64,000 nt of DNA from Hippophae tibetana (GCA_037013495.1 CM072811.1:23711659-23775658), one strand, 5' to 3'; shown: positions 1 through 11,948, numbered from the stretch's first letter. Notes: generated by a model from the sequence alone, not told the origin. Made by a program: numbers and translations.

Positions 1-482
1 AAAATAAATACAAGTATCAGTAACTTACAAAATATTATTAAAGTAAAAAAAATTAAATAATTTTTTTAATTGAAATTACTTCATTATGTATATTATTGTA
101 AGAAATATAAACATATACGTATCATATATGATATTTTATTATATTGAATGAAAAATTAGTTAAAAAATTAAATTTATTTTTTATTGAAATATTTTTACAA
201 ATAAAGGGACTTAAAAACATGATTTAAATTTTACTATTAAACACAATATTTGAAATATATATATATATAAATCATTTATTTGTGTAAAAAATTTACTTTT
301 TCCAATAAAATTTAAATAAATTTTTCATTATCTAATATACACCATTATAATAACACTCATGATAATTTCATTATTTTATTATTAATTAAAGTATGATTGA
401 GTTGATAAATATCAAAATTATACCTTAGATATTGAAAAATAATTATTTGATAAAAGTAATTGTTTTTTATAGATGAAAAAAT
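1..482. other. AT-rich intergenic DNA, no gene seen
   Basis: Very AT-rich sequence with stops in all frames and a short (TA) run near 258-268. I see no coding potential, RNA gene or element terminus here. Confidence 0.6.
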
Positions 483-594
483 TGTTGAGTCACACATCGA
501 CCAGGGATATCAGCCTAGTGTTGGTTATTAATCTGGTGCAACCCATTTCCTGATAAGTACATTTTGAGGGAAAGTTTTGACTGTCCAGCTTTCA
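483..594 (+). repeat. TRIM 5' terminal repeat
   Basis: 112-bp terminal repeat beginning TGTTGAGTCACACATCGA and ending in CA, followed three bases later by the primer-binding site. Its partner is at 700-811. Confidence 0.85.
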
Positions 595-699
595 ATTTGG
601 TATCAAAGCAAGTCACTTGGGTCAACTAATAAGTCCCCTCACGCACATTGACACTCGGATTTGGTATAGCTGTGTTCTCCAGTTCGATATGAGGTGGGG

Positions 700-811
700 T
701 GTTGAGTCCCACATCGAACAGGGATGTCAAACTAGTGTTGGTTATTAATTTGGTGCAACTTTTTTCTTGATAAACGTGTTAAGAGAGAAAGTTTTGATTG
801 CCCAACTTTCA
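700..811 (+). repeat. TRIM 3' terminal repeat
   Basis: Second copy of the 112-bp repeat, beginning TGTTGAGTCCCACATCGA directly after the purine tract. The differences from the left copy are scattered substitutions, which indicates an old insertion. Confidence 0.85.
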
Positions 812-2495
812 ACTAAAATAATTATTTTTATGGAAAAAAAAAACAATTGCTTAATTTAAAATATTGAGCTGCATAAAAAAAGCTTAAATATTGAGTATTT
901 TTTGTAATTAAAAATTAATTTTTATATAAAATATATCAAAAAATATAAGTAATATTTGTCAAATATTTATTTCATAATATTTAAAAAATTATATAAAAAA
1001 TTAACTTTATATCAACTATCACTCTTTTTACAAGTAAATACTTAAAAACATTTATTTTTTATAAACTAGGTATTCAACAACGCCATAAACTTAAAGAAAA
1101 GGACTCGGCATACACTTTTACTATGAGGTTTGATATTATCTTTTTAACTTTTAAGATTGAACCAATTCATCCTTCAACTTGGGGAAAATTTGTAGATGGG
1201 GGCGGACACAGTGAGAACTGTGTGGGTTGGAGCGGATCTAATTTTTAGATAAAAAAAATTTACACTATGTATATAATAAACACACTAATTTTTAAGCTAA
1301 TTAAACATACTTATCTAATAATTATTTAAAAAAAGAATTTAAAAAGTTAAAGAAGTGTAAACTACTTAGGTATATCAAATATAAAAAGTTGGAGCTTCAA
1401 TATATGTGTCAGGGAGTAATTATTTAAAAAAATAAGAAATTAAAAAATATAAATCAAAATAATAAATAAAATATATAAGAATAAAAATAAAAAAACTCGT
1501 AAATAGCAAACATCAAACAAAATTCAATCTGATCTCTTTTCCTGTCTTTTACTTTTCTTTTTACTATTTATTTTATTAATTATTCTTAAATTTTTAATCT
1601 ATTTAACTAAAAAAATTGACTTACTTTTCTTATTTTGTTTATATTTTTTCTCTAACTTTTCCTAATTTATAGTAGTATATAGACTCTCCATTAGTTAGTA
1701 CATAATTTTATAATATTTATATATTTTATGAATTAGAATATAATATAAATTACTTTAATAACATTTAATTATCTTTATAATTTTAATATAATATATTTTA
1801 GTGTAAAAGATCTATGAATCATTTTAATTATAATTTTTATTTTATTATTAATTAAAAACATTTCTCACGTCATTGAACCTTTATTCTTATTTTTCAAATA
1901 ATATGTCATCTCACCAATAACCTTGTACTGTGCAATCAACAGAAGAGAACAACCATTCGCGGAAACTCGAAGCCGCCTGCGCCAAGACATTGGAATCTCT
2001 CTCCTTCTCTCCTTCTCTCCTTCTCCTGCAAGCATCACTCATATACGTACAAAACATCATCCCCAAAAAAATTCAAAATCATTTTATGTTTTAAAATTTA
2101 AATTAATCAATATTTAAAAAATAATATCTAAAACATATATTTATACAACAATTATTTAATTATTAAAAAAATTAATATAAAACTTTACAGTTGAAAAAAA
2201 GTAAAATATAAAAATTAATCTACCTAATGCAATTTAAAAGTGTTCAGTAAATGACTTAAAATTGACTATATTTATTTGATTTCAATTATAATATAAATCT
2301 GAACCAATTCATAATATACACATTTTTTATATAAAAAAATAAAAGACTTATTAAAAAAAATGAGTAAGAAAGGATTAAAATGTCCTTTCATTTTTATTTT
2401 TATGTTTTACATATTACATTTTTTATTTTATGAAAAGAAATGTTAGTATTAAATAAATTTATACATATATTAATAATACTTTATCCAAACATTAC
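812..2495. other. Intergenic DNA upstream of the LBD gene
   Basis: AT-rich sequence without supported genes. A 64-codon open frame at 1923-2117 has no recognisable domain and ends in low-complexity sequence, so I do not call it. No LTR, TIR or tRNA was seen. Confidence 0.55.
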
Positions 2496-2795
2496 TATTA
2501 TAATAGCTTAAACTCTCCAGTCTAACCAACTCTTTAGTTAACCCTAATTCACTTTCTCTTTCCCCATTTTTTTAATATATCCCTCCACTCTATCTTCCTC
2601 GCCTTTATTTCCCTTGTTCTATGTTCTCTGGCTCTTCTTTAATTTATCTTCTTTTTTTCTCGGGTTCAAAGAAATTAATTGTTATGATTTGATATCATTT
2701 TATTGAGTTTTGAGGACTAATAAGTAATAAACAAGAAAGGAATTAAAGAGATTAGAGAGACGTGATTACCTTGTTGAGTTAGTCAGAAGTGAGAT
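2496..2795 (+). promoter_or_regulatory. Probable promoter and 5' UTR of the LBD gene
   Basis: This stretch is richer in C and T than its surroundings, with pyrimidine runs such as 2551-2570 and 2598-2660 typical of plant core promoters and leaders. A telobox-like TAACCCTAA lies at 2539-2547 and a TATA-like TTTAATATAT near 2571-2580. The assignment is inferred from position and composition; no transcription start can be fixed from sequence alone. Confidence 0.45.
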
Positions 2796-3625
2796 ATGAG
2801 TTGCAATGGATGCCGTGTTCTCCGAAAAGGTTGTAGCGACATGTGTATTTTACGGCCATGTTTGCAGTGGATCGAGACTCCACAAGCCCAAGGCCATGCC
2901 ACCATTTTTGTTGCCAAGTTCTTTGGCCGTGCTGGTCTCATGTCCTTTATCTCCGCCGTCCCTGATTCTCAGCGTCCTGGTATGTATTTATAATAATCCA
3001 TCACTCTCCATACGACATACCTTGATTTGCTATGTTTCATTGTCGTTTTCTTCTTCTGACTTCTGACTTCTGACTTCTTGATGCTCTTGTTTTGTGTCGT
3101 TTAGCTTTGTTTCAATCACTTTTATTCGAAGCGTGTGGACGTACGGTGAACCCCGTGAACGGAGCCGTAGGGTTACTCTGGGCCGGTAACTGGCACGTGT
3201 GCCAAGCGGCAGTTGAGAAAGTTCTCCGAGGAGGCAATCTGATGCCGATGCCGGAGCTTCCGTCTGGAGGAGGCGGTTCTCCGACTCAAGCTTCCGATGA
3301 GACATCTGATGTCGAGGTTACTGGTACCGATATGTGGATGCTTCGAGATCAGAAATCGAATTCCCGATTCTTCACTTCCATATCCACGTCTTCTCAGAAA
3401 TGCAAGTTAACCGACCAACCGATTAAAACTGCTACTGATCATGATCTCCGCCTCTCCCCAATTTTTATTGCCAAAACGCCAGAGTTTAGAACCACTCTCC
3501 GTCGGCCTGGTTCTCCGTCGATGATTTCCGAAGAGTCGGTGACGACAACAAGTTGCTTTAATAGCAATTTGGTTAATCCGCATGCAAATGAAGGAGAGCG
3601 AAAGATCTTAAACCTCTTCGCCTGA
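2796..3625 (+). CDS. LOB-domain (LBD) class II transcription factor, LBD37/38/39 type, two exons
   Basis: Exons 2796-2979 and 3105-3625 join into a 234-residue protein; the intron (2980-3104, GT..AG) splits codon 62. The start ATG is followed at once by [13 protein letters not shown], the usual beginning of class II LBD proteins. The zinc-finger-like C block has cysteines 3, 6, 13 and 17 (CX2CX6CX3C). The GAS block follows (about residues 38-86: [14 protein letters not shown], then [17 protein letters not shown]). The tail is variable, with DLRLSP, SEESVTT and the terminal ERKILNLFA also seen in this subgroup. LBD proteins are plant nuclear DNA-binding regulators. In Arabidopsis, LBD37/38/39 repress anthocyanin synthesis and nitrogen-response genes; a similar role here is inference from family. 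No frameshift or stop is present, so the gene looks functional. It has no close gene neighbours in the window. Confidence 0.95.
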
Positions 3626-3825
3626 GGATGTTATCTCTCATTTTTGTACTATTTATATATAAATTTTGTGAAATCTGCCGTACGTTCAAACAATTTCGCT
3701 TGGATGATGTCTATGAAGGAAGAACTTTTTCCGGAATTGAAATTCCGGTGAGTTGTGAGAATTACCGGCACATGATTTCTCTCTTTTCTTAGTATTGATG
3801 GACTAAAAGGGAGAAAAATAAAAGT
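3626..3825 (+). other. Probable LBD 3' UTR
   Basis: Sequence after the TGA stop stays less AT-rich than the intergenic DNA. AATAAA-like signals occur at about 3817-3823, followed by a long T-rich run (3839-3880). The transcript end is inferred. Confidence 0.4.
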
Positions 3826-5272
3826 ATAGATCGGTAATCTTTTTTCTTTTTTCTTTTTCTTTTTTTTCTTTTATCTTTTTTAATAATATAATTGCAAGTT
3901 TCTCTTTTGAATTCTTGTTTGCTAATTAACATAGTTATACTGTACTCTTATTTTCTCTATATAACTTTTAATTATAGTCTCATCGTTCCTTTTTATGATT
4001 TAATTACTTTATCCTTCAATTTTAACAAATTTAATCCTAAAATTAAAATAACTTAAAATTAAGGTCAAAATTAATCACTATGATTAAATTCCTTAATAAG
4101 CAAAAATTCATTAATTCCTCTATTTTTTATTAAATAAATACATTAATTTCATAATTATTAAATCAGAAACATAGTTTTTTCAAAATAATTATTTTAATTC
4201 TGTAATTTATAAGTGAAACACAGTACATTTTTTTAATCATATAATTATTAAAATAAGAACTTCTAATCAATCAAAAATATTAAATCTAATCACATATAGT
4301 TTCATATTTTTTATACAGTATTATTAATTTTTATAAATAACAAGATTATATATATGTAACACAAAAATTATAGGATTCAATTGCTTATTTACACATATTA
4401 ATGTGATTACTGTAACCTTTTTTCAAAAATTGTGAGAAATTTGGTAATCAATGCAATAATTACAAGATTAAATTACTTAAATTAAATAATTAATGTAATT
4501 CTTCCTTAAGTTAACATGAGTTAAAATTTTGACTTTTTTTATTTAATAAAAAATATTTATAATTTAACATTAAAATAAATTAGAAAATATTTATGAAAAT
4601 ATTTAATTTAGACTAATTTGAGCTCCCGTGACTAGAACGTACTCAATTTTGATTCATGATATTGAATTTTGGATTAATTTAAAATACGTGGCTAAATTTG
4701 TTAAAATTAAAATAAAGACCTAAATTATAAAAAAAGGAGATTAAAATATAAAATTAGAAAAACAGACTCTTAGTATAATTTGATCCTCATTTGAGTATTT
4801 TTCCCAAATTTCTACGTATATATTTTTATTAATAAATAATTATACAACATTAATTTGGCATCCATAATAAATATATACATAATACTATAAACTAATAAAA
4901 CTACAAGCTAACTAGATGCATAAGATAAAAAAATGTTACAATGTATTTTGATATGGATATATTAACAACTTGCTAAAAGGTTTGCTGACTTTGAATCACA
5001 AATATATAGTTCTTGTTTGAAATATGATATAAGTTAATTAAGCTAAGTGACTTTTGTATTCAGAGATTCTTACAACATAATGGGTACGTTAGTTGTTGCT
5101 TTTGGTATCAAGTTACAACGTTCATGAAAGTAAAAAAGCATTTAAAAACCAAATATAATTTTTTTTTCAAAAGCATTTTCAGAATTGAAAAGGAAAATTT
5201 TGTAATTGCTAATAAAAACACTATTAGCTTCTTCTTGAAGCTGTTTTTTTTTTCCAAAATCAGTTTTCTCTA
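3826..5272. other. AT-rich intergenic DNA
   Basis: No coding potential or element termini recognised. The short minus-strand open frame at 5142-5351 is low complexity and overlaps the Gypsy-A LTR border, so it is not called. Confidence 0.55.
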
Positions 5273-6504
5273 AAATTACATTAATGGGGTGGATTAAGTA
5301 GGCGGTTTGATCCTCTCTATTTGAAATCAGGTGAAGCTCAACGTATCTCATACCATGGCGGGGAAAGGTCTGTGTCGCAGCATGTATTTATTTAATTCAC
5401 CTGAAGCTCTCTATTTTTAGCCTTTTTTCTATAAATTAATTATTATACGTAATATACATTAGAATTTTGTTCTGTTTTTCTCATAAGTTAGGTCTGATTT
5501 TTATATTCTTTAGTTTATAGCCTTTTACAAATAGGTTAGTTTTATAATAATAAGAGTGAGATCTTTTAAAAAAATTCACTTCAAGAAAATAACATAAGAT
5601 ATATGTGTATTAAAAAATGCATTGAGGATCAAGATCATATTTATGGAGTAAGACCCACATATCTATCTTTAATTGACATTGTAGATCGTATTTTATTTAT
5701 TAATTTTTAGATTAATCTTTTTTATATTTTTTAAATTCTAGTTTTAATCTAATATCATTTATTAAATCTAAGTATGTCTAGTTAATTTTAATTATGAGAT
5801 TTAGTTTTATTGTCATGCTTGTGAAGATTAATTTTCATAAACATTTTTATAAAATAAATTAAGGCTATTTTCTTATTCAAGATTATTACAAAATTTATTA
5901 ATAGTTAATATATTGACAATATATTTTTCATAATAGATTCAAAATATGAGAGTTAATTTTCAAAAATTTCATCTAGATCTAATTTTGACACCTTGAATAA
6001 AGGTTTAAATTAGTGACTCTACGTGAAATATTGTTTTAAATGGTTTGTTATTTCTTTATAAATAAAGTATAATTTAATCTATCAATTAATGATCTCCATC
6101 TAGAGATATTAATTAATTTAATTAACAAAAAATATGATGATCGTCTAAGAATATTTTCATACTTAAAAGATAAAATCAATAACCTGATTTTATAACTTTA
6201 TTAATCTAATTAATTTTCAACAAGCATGGTTAACTAGATAATTATTTTCATAAATTTTCCATTAATTGTTAATTGCATATCTATCTTGATTTTTTTGAAT
6301 TGAATCTATTGTTTATTATTTTAATTACATCTATTAGATTCATATTTTCAAAACTAAAATATTATGATAAAATATTTAGGTTTTATTTTCGTATTTGCTT
6401 TTATCTTTAGACCTTGACAATAACTTTGCTTATTATAGGTTATATGTACAGTTGCAAGTTTTTAATAAATATATAAAATTTGATTATCAAATTTTTATAC
6501 ATTA
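5273..6504 (+). repeat. Gypsy-A 5' LTR (approximate)
   Basis: Block-wise similar to 12837-14150, with small indels throughout. The right edge is placed just before the AAGTTTTTGACGC primer-binding region; the left edge is set where similarity to the 3' copy fades. Confidence 0.65.
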
Positions 6505-6530
6505 AGTTTTTGACGCTATTGTATGGGAAA
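6505..6530 (+). promoter_or_regulatory. Gypsy-A primer-binding-site region
   Basis: AGTTTTTGACGCTATTG followed by GTATGGGA corresponds, with substitutions, to the AGTTTTTGGCGCTGTTG region at the same place in Gypsy-B (36989-37005). In that lineage this segment primes reverse transcription from a host tRNA. The site is degenerate here. Confidence 0.5.
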
Positions 6531-7249
6531 AATATAGTGTTTTAAATTTATATTATCAAAATTCTTAAAAAATAAATTTGTGCTTTTCTTGAATTTTTGT
6601 GAATATTATGAGTTGTTTAAATTAAAATTTTAAAAATAATTAAAATTTCAAACAAATATTTTAGTTTTTTTTTATTTTAACTTCTCTTTTTTAAATTTAT
6701 TTACTTACTAAATTCATTCATTTTTTAGTATTTTTGTGTACTAAATTGTTTATTTATTTATTAACCTTAATTCTTTTTGATATTTTCTTTTATTATTTTA
6801 TTTTACATTATTATTATTATTTCCTTTTTGTTATTTATTTTTTTAGCATTTTTGTGTAATAACTTTTGTCACTTGTATATTTATTCTTTTTTTCTTTTAT
6901 TAACTTGTTTATAATTGTTTACTTATTTTTATTATTGTAATTATTTACTTATATCTGTATATTATATTTTTATTATTTATTTATTTGTTCTTTTTATTTA
7001 TTATTTTGACATATGATTTTATTTGTTATTTTTTTTTAGTTTTATGCGAGATAGGAGATCTCTTGGAAAATACTATAAACTTTCATATACAACATAAATA
7101 TATTAAAAGAACGATTAAGGTTGGTTAATGAAACACAAAAACCTTTTATTGGGCCTATTTTAGAGCCATCCTAGACCCTTTAGTTAAACAAGTAGTTTAA
7201 AGGGATAATGACATACCTAGGAAAGTTGTTATGAAGAAGTATGTAAGAC

Positions 7250-8440
7250 TCTTTATCTTTCATTAAAGACTATTACTCTTTGAACTTAATAAAGATCAAG
7301 TTAAAATGAGATGTTTCTCCTATGCTATAAAAGATAGGGTTAAGGCTTAGCTAATGTCTCTCCATCCAGGCTCCTTGATAAGTTGGGTAAAGGTATACAA
7401 TAAATTTATGAAAAAAAATTATTCTCATCAAAATTCTTCTAATTTGAGAATAAAGAATACTATTTTATCTCAAATGGAAGATGAACTATTCCATAAGGCT
7501 TTGGATAGGTTCAAATATTTCCTTACTTAATGCCTTCATCATAGTTACCTACTACTGCTGCAGAATTAATTTTTCTATGATAGGTTGACACAATAGTGTC
7601 AATTAATCATTGATAATGCTGCAGGCGATGACATAGGGAGAAAACTACCTTAAAGACTTACAATTTCTTTGAAATATTGGGTGTTAATTCCCAACAAAAG
7701 AGCTCAAGAGTGAGAAGAGCTGGAGTTAATGAAATAGACTATGGTATTGAAGTATATAATAATGTAGTATTGACATAGGGAGAAAACTACCTTTGAGACT
7801 TATAATCCCTTTGAACTATTGGGTGCTAATTCCCAACAAAAGAACTCAAGAGTGAGAAGAGATGGAGTTCATGAAATAGACTTTAGTATTAAAGTATTTG
7901 TGAAACTTGCACAATTGAGCAAGAAAGTTACACCTCTTGCTATACAAATACTCCAAACTGAAAACAATGTAGAATCTATAGTAATTTAGGGCTATTGCAG
8001 ACCTGAGCAAGTGAGTGTAATGGAGGCGTACCAACCTAGACTTTGGTATAACCCTAATGTAAACACTTTTAACCTATGGTGAAGAAATCATCCTAATTTC
8101 TCTTGGAGGATAAACAATCCTCACTTTGCTTAGAACTCTAACCAATATGACTAGCAATACCATGTACAACATATGACATGAAATCCTCCCAACAAATCAA
8201 CCTTAGAGGATAACTAGAATGCTTTCATTCAAGTAAGCAAGGACAACCAATAAAAAAAATCAAAAGTTGGACTCATTGGAAGTATCCATGAAAAGGGTAA
8301 AGATACAAATGGAGTAACTAGTTGAACACTTGTAAAAGGAAGGAATAGAGTAGTTGCCAGGTCATAACGATAAGTGAACTCAATGACGTGGAGACATTGA
8401 GTTTATTAAAAGATAGTCCGCCAAGAAACGTCTTATTAAG
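7250..8440 (+). pseudogene. Gypsy-A gag remnant (retrotransposon gag domain)
   Basis: Conceptual translation in shifting frames gives the signature of plant gypsy gag proteins: an FSYAIKDRVKA-like block around 7318-7350, then SLHPGSLISWVKVYNKFM near 7360-7415, then LSQMEDELFHKALDRFKYF near 7468-7520, then PTTAAELI near 7550. Downstream pieces include PFELLGANSQQK-like text, present twice because of a 142-bp tandem duplication, and a PRLWYNPNVNTFNLW segment near 8030-8080. Gag forms the virus-like particle. Several in-frame stops and at least one frameshift rule out a full product. No ATG start can be chosen with confidence. Confidence 0.72.
7631..7893 (+). repeat. Tandem duplication, 142-bp period, within Gypsy-A gag
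   Basis: ACATAGGGAGAAAACTACCT occurs at 7631 and 7773, and the following roughly 120 bases match closely, including CCCAACAAAAG, CTCAAGAGTGAGAAGAG and GAAATAGACT. The first unit is 7631-7772 and the second runs from 7773 to about 7893. Confidence 0.85.
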
Positions 8441-9206
8441 ACGGTAAACTAAGTCATAGATGAAAGGTAAGCCATTAATATTTTTGTTTCATTTTTATTT
8501 ATTTATTATAAATTATTATTTTTGTTTGATAGTTATAAATTTTTTATTATTTCATTATAATTATTTAGTGTTTAGTGTTTATTTAATACATGGTATTAGT
8601 TTGTAGTATTTTTTTAAAAATAGAATCTAATCATGACATGGCCTTTTGTGGTTGCGATATGAGGCTCTCGAGATGAAATTAGGGAGTGAAGAAAATAAAA
8701 TCGTACCATAGCATGACTTCTAAGTGCGTCGCGACTCACTAGTCTTTAAACATTTGATCTGGAAGAAATTATGTTTGCACTGCAATATGAAATAACATGT
8801 ATGATTACTTAGGTTCAAATTTTTCACTAAACACCAACCTTACGCATTTCACACTAGCTTGTCTCCCGTATTTTCTCTTATTCTTCCTCACAACCTTAAT
8901 TTTCTCTCCCCCTAAATACTCCAAATCCCCAAAAAATTGTACATTTTTTCCAAAAATCCTTCCTAATTGATTTCTAACTATTTCTTGAAAGATCTTTTCA
9001 AATCTTTAATAAGTTCGTCAATAGTTTATCTTCTTCAATAAGGGGTTATACAAATCACAAGTGACCAAAAGTTCTTAGAATAATTTTTAGGTTATTTTTT
9101 TTTATTTTGTGTGAATTATTTCTGAGATTCTTGGATTAAAAAGCATTAAATCCTAAATTGGTTTAAGAAAGAATGAAATGAAAATTTTGGATTAATTTCT
9201 AAAATT

Positions 9207-10208
9207 GTGTGCTTAAATTTTTGGAACTTTTATGGAAACCCTAGGTTTAAAAAACTTGATTTAATGGCTCTCATAAGAAATAGAGGTGATACTAAAAAAG
9301 AAATGGAAATCTCATTAGAATATAATAAAACCAAATTTGCTAGTACAACAACTAAACTTATGTTTGATAAATTCGTTGAAATTAAAAAAACAATTCTATT
9401 TATATGCCTTATTTTGCTTTGCTAGTAGAAAGGGAATGTAAATTTTGCTTAGACAAGATCGTTATTTTGAGGAGATTACGCACATAATAACGGAACTTGG
9501 ATGAAGATGGTTTATTAAGAGCCAAGAAGTCACTCTTGAATCCATTGTTCGAAAATTCTATGCAAATATTCTAGGCACTATTAAAAATAGGGTAAAGGTT
9601 TGGGGTGTACAAATCACATTTGGCTCATCAGATATTAATGCTTATTATGGTTTAATAGACATGAGACCAGGTTAGTATGAAACTTATCCAGATAATGTGG
9701 ATTATATAGAGGTAATAGAAACCCTAGCTATGGAGGGAGCTGAATGGGAATATTCCAATAAGAAGCACAAATTTTTCGAAGTCAAACATCTAACTAAGGT
9801 TTCCCATATTTGGAAATATTTTGTCTATTCTATACCCATGCCCACCACACACTATAGTTCTGTAGACAAAGAACAAGCAATATCACTCTTTGTAGTAACA
9901 TCCACTAAAAGCATGGATTTTGGAGCAATAATTAACCAACAAATAAGATTATTTTCAAACAATCAATGTTTGAGTTATTTCTTTCCCTAACTTATTATAG
10001 CTTTATGTGCTAAAGTGAGGGTGAAATATGAAAAGGGTGAGGTTCAGTTATAACTAGGTTAATTATTGACTCCAACATATATGAGTGAACTCACATCAGG
10101 TACAAAAGACACCCAAAGGATAAAAGGGTCGCCTCTATTTCAAAAGCTTCCATGAAAGATGAAATTCATCAATTAAGAGAAGTAGTGACTAATGAACAAA
10201 ATCAGAAA
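9207..10208 (+). pseudogene. Degenerate 'putative plant transposon protein'-like ORF inside Gypsy-A
   Basis: Three pieces in changing frames fit one protein. An N-terminal piece is at 9207-9425. A middle piece at 9470-9670 contains SQEVTLESIVRKFYAN and VWGVQITFGSSDINAYYGL. A third piece at 9697-9990 contains HIWKYFVYSIPMPTTHYSS and EQAISLFVVTSTKSMDFG. The order REFYAN-like, then V-RG-V-F, then IN-YYGL, then W--F-----P--H, then a-lly-l--gk--n-g matches, from memory, the plant-specific family named 'putative plant transposon protein' (Pfam PF20167), often found inside gypsy-derived repeats. A coiled-coil-like tail (DEIHQLREVVTNEQNQK) reaches 10206, where the nested LTR begins. The function of this family is unknown. 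Frameshifts and stops show it is dead. Confidence 0.6.
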
Positions 10209-11948
10209 TGTTGATCTTGCAAATGCTTTTGTTTTATATTTGTAAAACTCTCGCAAGTGCACGAATCATTTTATAGAAAATGACAAGTATACTCTCAAGG
10301 CCGATCTAAGGAAGGAATATATGTTGTTTTTAATTTATTATTTAAAATTTTAAAAATGAAATTAAATCATAAACATCGTGTCACGATATTTTGATTTTTG
10401 TTTCCTAATCTAATGACATAAAAATAATATGATTCAATAAAAAACTATGCAAATTTTTATCATTAATAACAATGGAATATTTATGGATATAATAATTAAG
10501 TTAATTATGTTTGCTCATATTATTTACGTTATTAAAGATATAAATTGATATTTATTGATTCTCACTTTTTTATATGAATATCATATTTGGTGGGGTTAGA
10601 TATTCTTTCTTAACTAAACAAAGCAATTAACATTTATGGGTGAAGTTGATAATAGTTTGGTTAGTCAAATTAATTTCTTTTTTTAAGAGATTGAAAATAA
10701 ACCATTTAAATGTCATCTTTGATAGGGTTAGACAGTTTAAACTTTATTCAAGGTGTCCAAATTAAACCTAATAATTTAATTATCCGAGTAGTAACTTTCA
10801 AGTTTTAAAACCATTACTGAAAATATGTTGTCAATATTTTTTTGAATAATAGTTCTTATAAAAACTTTTGAAATAGAGCTTCACTCTAACTACCGGGCGA
10901 TTGCACCAACAAATAAAATAGCACTACTCTAAATCAATCCAGATAATTAAATCTTAAAATCTAATTTACATATTTAAGTTTGTAATAAAAAATAATATAT
11001 TTCTCTCTAACATCTTTAATATAAAATCTTGAATAAAAACAAAATCAATTTATTTTATAATTTTTTTTTACTTATTTAATATTTCACAAGCATAACAACG
11101 TTATTATTATATCATATTTACAAACAGAAAACCATGATAAATTTAATCACAAACAAATTAAACATAAGATATAAGAATAAAATATAAAAACAACTGTAAG
11201 GAATTCATTTCAAAATTATATCTCAATAGAATCCTTATAGAACTTTGATGCTAATTATTTTGCTGAAAAACCTTCAAACAGATTTGCATTTTAGTTTGTT
11301 GAGTCAAAAACTAAAAATCTATAAAAGCATAGCTAGTTCTTCTTAAAAAAGGAAGAACTTTAAAACTAAAAACTAAGAAAACTTTCTAGAGAGAGAAAGA
11401 GTTGAGAAAATTGTATTGTTACAATGGGAAAGAAAGTCCATTAATAGGTCAGGAAAAGGCCAAAAAAGGTAGGAAAATATTTCAAAATTTGATTTTGGAC
11501 GCGTTTGGACGGGCTAGAACTCATGTGATTTGCGGTAGACGGGGGATTGGCATGAGTGGGACAAGCACAGGCGTGTACTGGCACGTTCATGAGTATGCTT
11601 TATATGCACAGGTGTATGCTGGCTGCATGCGCGTATGCATATGCTAGGTGTGTGTAAGGCGTACGTGCACGGGACTTTGGTATGAATGGGCAACTGCACG
11701 TGGAATTTTGGCTTTTTTGATATGTTTGATCATTTTGACCCATTTTGTCTAATTTTTCTGTCTTTTTTACTTTTCCTCCAGTATTTTTCTTCGAGTCTTT
11801 AAGCTATTTTTGAAATAAAATACGTGAAAAAATTAATAAAAATACCGTGATTCTAAAAGGACAAATTTAAATAAAATATGATAAAATCATACAAATATAA
11901 ATCAATTAAATTACACTAAATCATTGTAATTTTAGTGTTTTTTCAACA
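10209..11948 (-). mobile_element. Reverse-oriented solo LTR of an Athila-like gypsy element, nested in Gypsy-A
   Basis: Read on the minus strand, the segment starts TGTTGAAAAAACAC (forward 11948 leftward) and ends GATCAACA (forward 10209), so the tips are complementary TGTTG/CAACA. Its minus strand carries blocks shared with the Gypsy-A LTRs, such as TTTGGACACCTTGAATAAAG (forward about 10748-10767) and the GTGCACTTGCGAG block near its 3' end (forward about 10250-10262). It interrupts the coiled-coil-like tail of the Gypsy-A ORF. No internal domain or second LTR accompanies it, hence a solo LTR. I could not find a matching target duplication. The open frames at 11402-11699 inside it are chance frames in a less AT-rich patch. 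Confidence 0.68.

Larger units (their letters stand above)
483..811 (+). mobile_element. TRIM (terminal-repeat retrotransposon in miniature), apparently complete
   Basis: Two direct repeats of 112 bp (483-594 and 700-811) both start TGTTGAGTC, end CTTTCA and agree at most positions. Just inside the left repeat lies TGGTATCAAAGC (598-609), one or two changes from the primer-binding site complementary to the initiator methionine tRNA. Just before the right repeat lies the purine tract GAGGTGGGG (691-699). LTR, PBS, short spacer, polypurine tract and LTR in about 330 bp with no coding capacity is the defining layout of TRIM elements, which are moved in trans by autonomous LTR elements. I could not identify a clean target-site duplication. 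Plus strand is assigned from the PBS/PPT order. Confidence 0.88.

Noticed and set aside
1923..2117. 64-codon open frame upstream of the LBD gene
   Set aside because: No domain, ends in low-complexity AT-rich sequence; consistent with chance.
11402..11699. Overlapping open frames on both strands
   Set aside because: They fall within the GC-richer patch of a solo LTR where stop codons are rare; neither encodes a known domain.
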